A stretch of DNA of 44,711 bases from an uncultured Lactobacillus sp. Its GTDB lineage: Bacteria > Bacillota > Bacilli > Lactobacillales > Lactobacillaceae. Below, piece after piece: positions 38,333 to 44,711 of the stretch; the stretch's first letter is position 1; every line of letters starts with the position of its first letter. Under the pieces are notes generated by a model, which did not search any database, had not been told where the DNA came from, and saw only the letters and a program-made list of their open reading frames with translations. The stretch spans positions 1 to 44,711 of the forward strand of contig CAJUTO010000012.1 of NCBI GenBank assembly GCA_910589675.1, given 5' to 3'. A program made the translations under genes and the position numbers.

Positions 38333-38773
38333 TTATGACATACTTTTTGTAGTTTTCTCAATATCTTCTATTTGATTAATATTCATTTTAGCTAGATTTT
38401 CTTTTAACTCCACCCATTGCTTACTCAATTTCTTATTTTTTTGTTCTGCTTGTTTCTCTGCATAAGCAACTAACTTTTCTAAGTTAGCATAATTTTGAAG
38501 TAATTGATGGGATTGATTTTGCAATAACTTCTGATCTAAGTCGGTTTTATTTGCATCTTCACTAACTTCTAAAATAGCTCGAACTTGTGGCTGACAAAAA
38601 TCTTTCAAAATGCCAGCAATCTCTTGTAATTCTTCAACGCCGCTTCTATCAAAATGTAATAAGTCTTTTTGTTCATCTTTTTCCACTAAATCAGTTGCAG
38701 CTTCATTTCTAAAATAAAGCTCTTGAGCAAAATCGTGTATGTTTTTTTCCATAGCTAAAAAATTATTATTCAT
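38333..38773 (-). CDS. Hypothetical coiled-coil protein (146 aa)
   Basis: I do not recognise this protein. It is soluble, strongly charged and predicted almost entirely helical. Likely coiled-coil stretches are at about residues 10-35 and 85-140, with many Q, K, N, E and L residues and no cysteine except one (in DFCQPQ). There is no signal peptide or membrane segment. Its start overlaps the end of the MFS exporter gene by eight bases, so the two are co-translated. An accessory or regulatory partner of that transporter is possible but not shown. ATG at 38752 (MEKNIHD) is an alternative start. Confidence 0.75.
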   Translation of the reverse strand: MNNNFLAMEKNIHDFAQELYFRNEAATDLVEKDEQKDLLHFDRSGVEELQEIAGILKDFCQPQVRAILEVSEDANKTDLDQKLLQNQSHQLLQNYANLEKLVAYAEKQAEQKNKKLSKQWVELKENLAKMNINQIEDIEKTTKSMS

Positions 38774-40178
38774 CTTTAGTTACACTTTCTTCTCTTGTAG
38801 GTTTTTCTTTATCTAGTCTAAACATAAACCAATCACACACTAAAATCAAAATTCCAAGACCAAAAGTGAAATAGAATGCGATTCGACTTCCTTGAGCAGT
38901 TAAAGCAGCATAACTCCCAGTTTGCTTATTTTGAAACACTGCTATAATTGCAGCCAAAATTGCAGTCCCCATTGAACCAGCTAATTGTTGTGCTGTTTGA
39001 CAAACAGCTGTTGCATCTGCTTTCAAATTTTTATCGACTATTTTTAAACTTTGCGCCATCGTATTGCTAAAGGACATACGATGTCCTAACATCAAAATTC
39101 CATAAAAACAAATAATCATCCATGTGGTTAAGCTTAAGCCCCAATTAGCTAATAAAAAGCTCCCTAGCGCCATTAAAAACGCGCCACCATATAATGGCAC
39201 TTTTGCTCCTAGGCGGTCATATAGTCGACCAAAATAAGGATTCAGGAGTCCAGCAACAATACTGCCTGGAAGTAAAACGAGTCCCCCAATTAAAGATGTT
39301 TGTTTATTAACGATTTGGATATAGTTAGGTAAGACAAAACTCACTCCAATATTAATAAACTGAAGTAAAAAATAAGCACATGCTCCAAAAATAAATGCCC
39401 TATCTTCAAAAACTGATAAGTCAAGTAGCTTACTAGTAGAACGTTTAGAAATTCTGACAAATAGGATGAATAAAATTGCGGCTAATACTAATAAAACCCA
39501 TAGACGCCAATTTTTCAGTCCCTTACTCAATTGATTTACACCGATTACTAAACTTACCATCCCTGCACTTAAAATTGCGTAAGCCAGCCAATTAAAAGAT
39601 TTCTTTTTTACTGGATGGTAGCTTCCAATCACAAAAATTCCAGCAATAAAAACTAATAGTGCGAAAATTGTAGCAATTATAAAAATCCAGCGCCAATTAA
39701 GGTAATAAGAAATGCTTCCCCCAAAAGCTGGACCGAGAGTCGGAGCCATTGCTACTACTAAACCAGCAATTCCCATGTATAGTCCCCATTCATCTCTTGG
39801 CATTACTTCTACAATCAAATTAAACATCATTGGTGTACAGAGACCCACACCTAGAGCTGAAATTAAACGCCCTAACAATAAAATATAAAAATTTAATGCA
39901 AATGCTGAAATAATACTTCCAACCATAAATGCAATGGCAGCTGTTACAAACAATTGCTTAGCAGTAAAACGCTCATTTTGATAAGAAGAACTAATCATAA
40001 TTATTGCAATCATCAATAGATATCCAGTTGTAGTCCACTGAATTGTATCTAAAGATACGTTAAATTGTTTCATCATCGCAGGAAAAGTTACATTTAAACT
40101 TGTTTCAGTTAAAATTCCAACAAAGGACATGAACGCTGTTGCTAGGACAGCCAATGTATTTTCTGTCTGTTTTTTCAT
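38766..40178 (-). CDS. MFS multidrug exporter, DHA2 (14-TMS) family
   Basis: This 470-residue major facilitator has about 14 hydrophobic segments. The start MKKQTENTLAVLATAFMSFVGILTETSLNVTFP and the motif C-like GLVVAMAPTLGPAFGGSI are typical of the EmrB/QacA drug:H+ antiporters. LGRLISALGVGLCTPMMFN matches the conserved helix 4 region. The substrate is unknown. The ATG at 40178 has GGAG six bases upstream. A longer frame from TTG at 40208 would begin inside the pgi terminator. It forms an operon with the following coiled-coil gene. Confidence 0.93.
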   Translation of the reverse strand: MKKQTENTLAVLATAFMSFVGILTETSLNVTFPAMMKQFNVSLDTIQWTTTGYLLMIAIIMISSSYQNERFTAKQLFVTAAIAFMVGSIISAFALNFYILLLGRLISALGVGLCTPMMFNLIVEVMPRDEWGLYMGIAGLVVAMAPTLGPAFGGSISYYLNWRWIFIIATIFALLVFIAGIFVIGSYHPVKKKSFNWLAYAILSAGMVSLVIGVNQLSKGLKNWRLWVLLVLAAILFILFVRISKRSTSKLLDLSVFEDRAFIFGACAYFLLQFINIGVSFVLPNYIQIVNKQTSLIGGLVLLPGSIVAGLLNPYFGRLYDRLGAKVPLYGGAFLMALGSFLLANWGLSLTTWMIICFYGILMLGHRMSFSNTMAQSLKIVDKNLKADATAVCQTAQQLAGSMGTAILAAIIAVFQNKQTGSYAALTAQGSRIAFYFTFGLGILILVCDWFMFRLDKEKPTREESVTKDE

Positions 40179-40189
40179 TTTTTCTCCAA

Positions 40190-40222
40190 TAAAAAAGAGT
40201 GGAGGCAATTAGCCTCTACCCT
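40190..40222 (-). terminator. Terminator after pgi
   Basis: GGGTAGAGGC and GCCTCCACTC pair (one mismatch) around a short AT loop, followed by TTTTTTATT on the minus strand, right before the MFS Shine-Dalgarno. Confidence 0.85.
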
Positions 40223-40282
40223 TTCTTTAACTATTATCTAGCTATATTCGATCTGCATACTATAAAAATATGCTAAGTAGAT

Positions 40283-41626
40283 TTATTTTAAGCGTTTAGT
40301 TAAATCATCATGTAAGTCTTCATAACCAGGTTTGTTTAAAAGACCAAACATGTTTCTCTTGTAACTTTCAACACCTGGTTGGTTAAATGGGTTAATACCA
40401 TTTAAGTAGCCTGAGATACCTACAGCTAATTCAAACCAGTAGATTAAGTAACCTAAAGTATGAGCTGTTTGATTTTCAATATCAACAGTCATAACTGGTA
40501 CACCACCATCAGTATGAGCTAGAACTACACCTTCGTAAGCACGATCATTTACGTAATTCATAGTTTTACCTGATAAGAAGTTTAATTGATCTAGGTTTTC
40601 CTTATCGTCAGGAATAGTTACATCATGTGTTGGGTGTTCAACACGAATAACTGTTTCCATTAAGTTACGACGACCTTCTTGGATGTATTGACCAAGTGAG
40701 TGAAGGTCAGTAGTGAAGTTAGCACTAGATGGGTAAATACCTTTTTGATCTTTACCTTCTGATTCACCCATTAATTGCTTCCACCATTCACCAAACATTC
40801 TTAATGATGGTTCATAGTTTTCAAGTAATTCAGTAGTGTAACCTTTACGGTAAAGGATATTACGCATTGCTGCATATTGGTAAGGACTGTCCTTTAAAAC
40901 ATCTGGATCAGTGTAAGCAGCACGTGCATCTGCAGCACCCTTCATCATAGCATCGATGTCACCACCAGCTACAGCAATTGGAAGCAAACCAACAGCTGAC
41001 AATACTGAGAAACGACCACCAATATCATCTGGAACTACGAATTCTTCGTAACCTTCTGCATCTGCTTCAGTCTTCAAAGCACCCTTAGCACGGTCAGTAG
41101 TTGCGTAAATTCTCTTAGCAGCTTCTTCTTTACCGTATTTCTTGATTAACTTATCCTTCAATACACGGAAAGCAATTGAAGGTTCAGTAGTAGTACCAGA
41201 CTTAGAAATAATATTAATTGAAAAGTCCTTATCTCCTAACCATTCAAGCAAATCGTAAAGGTATGAACCTGAAAGAGAATTACCACAAAATACTACAGTT
41301 GGGTACTTTTCTTTTTCTCTACCGTAGAAAGAGCTATTTAAGAACTCAATTGAAGCTTGGGCACCAAGGTATGAACCACCAATACCAATACCAACTAAAA
41401 CTTCTGAATCATTTTGAATCTTTTTAGCTGCTTTTTTAATACGATCAAATTCGTCTTTATCATAATTAATTGGCAAATCAATCCAACCACGGAAGTCACT
41501 ACCTGCGCCAGTACCTTCGCGTAATTCTTGATCTGCAGCAGTTACCATTGCTTGCATTTCCTTTAATTCATTTTCATGAACAAAAGGAGTTAATTTACTT
41601 GCATCAAAGTGAACAACTTTACTCAT
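40283..41626 (-). CDS. pgi: Glucose-6-phosphate isomerase
   Basis: Pgi interconverts glucose-6-phosphate and fructose-6-phosphate. The 447-residue protein is the compact Firmicute type. The sugar-phosphate SIS domains show [16 protein letters not shown] and [19 protein letters not shown], and the [19 protein letters not shown] signature follows. The catalytic glutamate/histidine region is [28 protein letters not shown]. The gene is monocistronic, with an extended -10 TGCTAAAAT at 41671-41679 and its own terminator. Confidence 0.98.
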   Translation of the reverse strand: MSKVVHFDASKLTPFVHENELKEMQAMVTAADQELREGTGAGSDFRGWIDLPINYDKDEFDRIKKAAKKIQNDSEVLVGIGIGGSYLGAQASIEFLNSSFYGREKEKYPTVVFCGNSLSGSYLYDLLEWLGDKDFSINIISKSGTTTEPSIAFRVLKDKLIKKYGKEEAAKRIYATTDRAKGALKTEADAEGYEEFVVPDDIGGRFSVLSAVGLLPIAVAGGDIDAMMKGAADARAAYTDPDVLKDSPYQYAAMRNILYRKGYTTELLENYEPSLRMFGEWWKQLMGESEGKDQKGIYPSSANFTTDLHSLGQYIQEGRRNLMETVIRVEHPTHDVTIPDDKENLDQLNFLSGKTMNYVNDRAYEGVVLAHTDGGVPVMTVDIENQTAHTLGYLIYWFELAVGISGYLNGINPFNQPGVESYKRNMFGLLNKPGYEDLHDDLTKRLK

Positions 41627-41670
41627 TATTTAAACTTCCTTTTTTTGTAACTTTTTCACATACAAACCTT

Positions 41671-41679
41671 ATTTTAGCA
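41671..41679 (-). promoter_or_regulatory. Extended -10 promoter for pgi
   Basis: TGCTAAAAT on the minus strand lies about 45 bases before the pgi start. No strong -35 is visible. Confidence 0.5.
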
Positions 41680-41709
41680 GTTACTTCCTCATAAAACTAG
41701 AGTTTTTTC

Positions 41710-42312
41710 TTATAAGAATCTATAAATAATTCGATATAATATAAATCCAATTATAGTCCCGCAAACATTAAAAAATACGTCATCTATATCGCTTACACCA
41801 GTTTCTAAAACAAATTGCAAAGATTCAATAATTACGGATAAACATCCCCCGGCCAAAATGGTTCCTACCATACTTTTTTTCTGAATAACTGTAGGAAATA
41901 AAAAACCAAACGGGATGAACCATAAAACATTTCCAAGCGAATTATAAAAAAAGTCAAGTAAACTCTGACCATGAGTCAATTTCAGCGTTTCTTTCATAAA
42001 TACTAAGTTTATATCGCTTAGACTACGATGGAAATTAAATGTCAACTGCCATGGAAAATATGTATCTCTAAATACTGTCAGCATTAAGAGCAAAATTATA
42101 TAAAAACTAAATATCCATACACAAGCTTCGGACTTCAGGGTTCTTCTATGTCTCACCAATAACAGCCAACATAAACGAATAATTACAAAAATAATAAAGT
42201 AAAAAAGTGTCTTATCTAAGCTATACAAAATCAACTTAATTAAGGCAAAGTGATTAATATGCGCTGCATAATGGTGAAAAATATATTCATATAAGGGTTG
42301 TAAAAAAAGCAT
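41710..42312 (-). CDS. VanZ family membrane protein
   Basis: This 200-residue protein has about five membrane segments. The VanZ-type core is recognisable: SLGNVLWFIPFGFLFP, then GTILAGGCLSVIIESLQFVLETGVSDIDDVFFNVCGTIIGFILY. VanZ of enterococci gives low teicoplanin resistance, but most chromosomal homologues have no known function. It is divergent from ltaS, so an envelope role is plausible. A -10 TATAAT is at 42342-42347. No terminator is visible before pgi's promoter region. Confidence 0.9.
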   Translation of the reverse strand: MLFLQPLYEYIFHHYAAHINHFALIKLILYSLDKTLFYFIIFVIIRLCWLLLVRHRRTLKSEACVWIFSFYIILLLMLTVFRDTYFPWQLTFNFHRSLSDINLVFMKETLKLTHGQSLLDFFYNSLGNVLWFIPFGFLFPTVIQKKSMVGTILAGGCLSVIIESLQFVLETGVSDIDDVFFNVCGTIIGFILYRIIYRFL

Positions 42313-42341
42313 AACCTAACCGACTCCGTAATTTTGGCTTA

Positions 42342-42347
42342 ATTATA
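42342..42347 (-). promoter_or_regulatory. -10 element of the VanZ-family gene
   Basis: A perfect TATAAT on the minus strand lies 30 bases before the VanZ gene start. The -35 region is poor. Confidence 0.4.
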
Positions 42348-42388
42348 ACGTAAAGATCTCCATGAAAGATGATTTTTTTCAAAATATT

Positions 42389-42427
42389 AAAAAATCGCAA
42401 ACCTTTAACAAAAGTTTGTCGTTTTTT
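42389..42427. terminator. Terminator-like hairpin between divergent VanZ and ltaS genes
   Basis: AAAAAA-CGCAAAC and GTTTG-CGTTTTTT pair with one bulged T on each side. It looks like a bidirectional intrinsic terminator, yet no gene ends here. The -35 box of ltaS lies in its 3' arm. Confidence 0.55.
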
Positions 42428-42444
42428 GAAATTACCAGTAAAAT
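42416..42444 (+). promoter_or_regulatory. Promoter of ltaS-type gene
   Basis: -35 TTGTCG (42416-42421) and -10 TAAAAT (42439-42444) are spaced by 17 bases, 27 bases before the start codon. Confidence 0.65.
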
Positions 42445-42471
42445 ATTCCTTATTAAAAGGAGTAGTGAAGC

Positions 42472-44664
42472 GTGAATAAAACAAAACGTAATTTCTGGCA
42501 AACTAGAATTGGTTTCTTAACAATCCTAACACTTTGTTTTTGGGCAAAATATATGTATGCGGCTTACTTTGATTTTAAGCTTGGCTTAAGTGACCCATAC
42601 CAGCACTTCATCGTCTGGTTAACGCCTTTAGGCACATGCATTATTATTCTTAGTTTAGGGCTCTATTTCTCTAAGCCATTAGTCTCTTATATTGCAATGC
42701 TAGTTTTAGACACAATAAATACGATTTTGCTTTTTGCAAATGTCATTTATTATCGTCAATTTTCAGACTTTTTAACTAGTAAAACTATTCAAAATACCGG
42801 AAAAGTATCACAAGGACTAGGAAAGAGTACGGTTGCTTTACTGCATCCCAGCGATATTTTTCTTTGGCTGGATCTCATAATTATCATTATCTTATTGATT
42901 ATTAAAGTTATCAAAATTGATCCACGTAAGTATGGATTTAAACGTCCATTTGCTGTCTCATCATTTGGCGTTTTCATGTTAACTTTAAATATGTTTTTAG
43001 CTGAAACCTCACGTCCACGATTATTAAGAAATACATTCGACCGCTCTTACGTGGTTAAATATCTTGGACTTGATACTTATTCAGTATATGACCTCTTAAA
43101 AAGTGCACAATCAAACCAAGTTAAGAAAAATGCTAATGCAGAAGATATTAATCAAGTACTCGACTTTACTAAAAAGCATTATGCAAAAGCAAATCCAGAA
43201 TATTTTGGTAAAGCCAAGGGAAAAAATGTCATTGTCCTACACCTAGAAAGTTTTCAACAATTTCTAATTGGATTAAAAGTTAATGGACAAGAAGTTACTC
43301 CATTTCTTAACTCACTCTATCATAATAAAGACACCGTTAGCTTTAGTAACTTTTATCATCAAGTAGGCTTGGGACGAACCAGTGATGCAGAAAATATGCT
43401 TGAAACTGGAACATACGGTATTTCAGATGGTTCCCTATTTTCATCATTAGGATCTGAAAATACTTTCCAAGGTGCACCTCAAATTCTTCGTCAAACTGGC
43501 TATACTTCGGCTGTTTTTCACGGTAACACAGGAACTTTTTGGAATCGAAATGAAGTATATAAAAATTTAGGATATAACTATTTCTTCGATGCAAATTATT
43601 TCTCTCAAAAAAAGAACGACAAAATCGGATATGGCCTAAAAGATAAGTTATTGTTTAGTGAAAGCATTAAGTATCTTGAACAGATTCAGCAACCATTCTA
43701 TGTTAAGTATTTAACTGTTACTAACCATATTCCATTTCAACTTGATCAAGAAGATAAAGATGATAACTTTACTACTACAAATACTTCAAATACAACCATC
43801 AATAATTACTTTGAGACAGCGCATTATCTTGACCAATCAGTTAAAGAGTTCTTTGATTATCTAAAAAAGAGTGGCCTTGATAAAAATACGATGGTTATCC
43901 TTTATGGAGACCATTACGGTGTTGGTAGTTCAGATGATGAATTATCTGCTCTGGCACCAGTATTAGGTAAAGATTTTAGTAAATGGACATCTTATGACAC
44001 AACAGAACTTCAAAAAGTTCCTTTCATGATCCATATGAATGGAATTAAGGGGACAATTGATAACAAGCTTAGCGGTGAAATTGATGTTCTCCCAACGTTA
44101 CTTCATCTTTTAGGAATTTCAAATAAAAATTATATTCAATTTGGTCAGGATTTATTCTCCAAACAATATCGACAAGTAGTTGTGTTTAGAAACGGTACTA
44201 TTGTTACTCCGAAATATATAATTATTGGCGGTAAAGGTATTAAAGGGACAATTTACAATCATCAAACTGGGGAAAAGATCACTAAATTTAATAAAAAGCA
44301 AAAAGTTGAAATTGCTAAATTAGTTGAATATGGACGCACCTCTCTTCACTATTCCGATTTGTTAAATAATCATAATCTGCTACGGTTCTACACTCCAGCT
44401 GGCTTTATTCCAACTAATCCGAACGAATTCGACTACAAAATTAACTATCAAAAAATGTTGCAATTAAGAAAAGAATTAGGTAACAAATCTACTTCTCTTT
44501 ATTCTCAGCACAAGGGAACGACTACTGATCTTTATACAACTGATGCTTCAGAAATCGATAAGGATGAAATTAATAATATTCCTGAGAATATTCAATCAGC
44601 TACAAGTGAAAAAAATAAAAATAATCAAAACAGTTCTCCAGGAAAAGATAATCTCGATAAATAG
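42472..44664 (+). CDS. ltaS: Lipoteichoic acid synthase (LtaS-type sulfatase-fold membrane protein)
   Basis: LtaS polymerises glycerol-phosphate from phosphatidylglycerol into lipoteichoic acid. The 730-residue protein has five N-terminal membrane helices (about residues 12-180) and an extracellular sulfatase domain from about 240. The nucleophile is T303 in GRTSDAE. Other metal ligands are in VIVLHLESFQQ and LYGDHYG. The sequence continues past the domain (about 630) into a hydrophilic tail rich in N, S, K and D that ends GKDNLDK, which is longer than in the 646-residue S. aureus enzyme. Translation starts at GTG nine bases after AAAGGAG. A primase or paralogue of LtaS is an alternative. Confidence 0.92.
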   Translation: MNKTKRNFWQTRIGFLTILTLCFWAKYMYAAYFDFKLGLSDPYQHFIVWLTPLGTCIIILSLGLYFSKPLVSYIAMLVLDTINTILLFANVIYYRQFSDFLTSKTIQNTGKVSQGLGKSTVALLHPSDIFLWLDLIIIIILLIIKVIKIDPRKYGFKRPFAVSSFGVFMLTLNMFLAETSRPRLLRNTFDRSYVVKYLGLDTYSVYDLLKSAQSNQVKKNANAEDINQVLDFTKKHYAKANPEYFGKAKGKNVIVLHLESFQQFLIGLKVNGQEVTPFLNSLYHNKDTVSFSNFYHQVGLGRTSDAENMLETGTYGISDGSLFSSLGSENTFQGAPQILRQTGYTSAVFHGNTGTFWNRNEVYKNLGYNYFFDANYFSQKKNDKIGYGLKDKLLFSESIKYLEQIQQPFYVKYLTVTNHIPFQLDQEDKDDNFTTTNTSNTTINNYFETAHYLDQSVKEFFDYLKKSGLDKNTMVILYGDHYGVGSSDDELSALAPVLGKDFSKWTSYDTTELQKVPFMIHMNGIKGTIDNKLSGEIDVLPTLLHLLGISNKNYIQFGQDLFSKQYRQVVVFRNGTIVTPKYIIIGGKGIKGTIYNHQTGEKITKFNKKQKVEIAKLVEYGRTSLHYSDLLNNHNLLRFYTPAGFIPTNPNEFDYKINYQKMLQLRKELGNKSTSLYSQHKGTTTDLYTTDASEIDKDEINNIPENIQSATSEKNKNNQNSSPGKDNLDK

Positions 44665-44711
44665 AGTAGAGGAAACTTTTCTAGTTTGCCCCTCTCATTG
44701 CACCGTACGTA
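44665..44711. other. Right edge, no gene seen
   Basis: GAGGAAAC and GTTTGCCCCTC can form an imperfect hairpin just after the ltaS stop, but no T run follows within the window. Nothing else can be supported. Confidence 0.35.

Noticed and set aside
40179-40208. N-terminal extension of the MFS exporter from TTG
   Set aside because: It lies in the pgi terminator and lacks a ribosome site; ATG 40178 has GGAG.
42287-42484. 65-codon minus-strand frame between VanZ and ltaS genes
   Set aside because: It overlaps the ltaS promoter, hairpin and start and has no supporting features.

Overview
The window is a stretch of core chromosome from an AT-rich, rod-shaped, fermentative low-GC Gram-positive bacterium. 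It is most likely a Lactobacillus of the gasseri/johnsonii/acidophilus type. This is judged from protein character, from Shine-Dalgarno sites, T-box and yybP-ykoY leaders typical of Firmicutes, from LTA synthase, and from an F-type ATPase with no respiratory genes nearby. The species call is an inference made without any database search. I see no prophage, insertion sequence, CRISPR array, toxin-antitoxin pair or defence island.

Layout. (1) 1-2.8 kb: a small DUF4044 membrane protein converges on the rod-shape operon mreB-mreC-mreD, which has an intrinsic terminator between mreB and mreC. (2) 2.9-8.4 kb: valS-folC-HAD phosphatase-radC, one operon behind a valine T-box with a GUA specifier. (3) 8.4-11.2 kb: a P2A-type cation ATPase behind a yybP-ykoY (Mn2+) riboswitch. 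(4) 11.2-17.3 kb: a GDPD-like membrane protein, an RsuA-type pseudouridine synthase, the tRNA 4-thiouridine pair iscS/nifS-thiI, and ezrA. (5) 17.3-21.2 kb, plus strand: rpsD with a structured autoregulatory leader, yueI, rarA, 6S RNA, a small membrane protein and a universal stress protein. (6) 21.2-24.2 kb, minus strand: mbl-epuA-yidD-DUF2969-rodA, a second elongation and envelope operon. (7) 24.3-31.1 kb: the full F1Fo ATPase operon atpBEFHAGDC plus a DUF1146 gene. (8) 31.1-35.4 kb: upp, and tdk-prfA-prmC-sua5. (9) 35.5-38 kb: murT (plus) converging on a serine hydrolase. (10) 38.0-38.2 kb: a two-gene tRNA operon, Glu(CTC) and Gln(CTG). (11) 38.3-44.7 kb: a coiled-coil hypothetical gene, a DHA2-type MFS exporter, pgi, a VanZ-family protein and an LtaS-type lipoteichoic acid synthase.

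The genes fall into a few programmes. Cell elongation and envelope: mreBCD, mbl, rodA, ezrA, murT, ltaS, yidD. Proton-motive force: atp. Translation and tRNA maturation: valS, prfA, prmC, sua5, thiI, iscS, rpsD, the tRNAs. Nucleotide salvage and replication stress: upp, tdk, rarA, radC. RNA-based control is dense: a T-box, a Mn2+ riboswitch, an S4 leader with a Shine-Dalgarno-sequestering hairpin, 6S RNA, and at least two hairpins that look like attenuators. Several gene starts were moved because the longest open frame begins inside a terminator or on top of the Shine-Dalgarno sequence. Non-ATG starts are common, notably TTG at atpA, atpG, atpD and iscS. The most unusual observations are the aberrant acceptor end of the tRNA-Glu(CTC) gene, the rpsD leader architecture, and murT without a neighbouring gatD.
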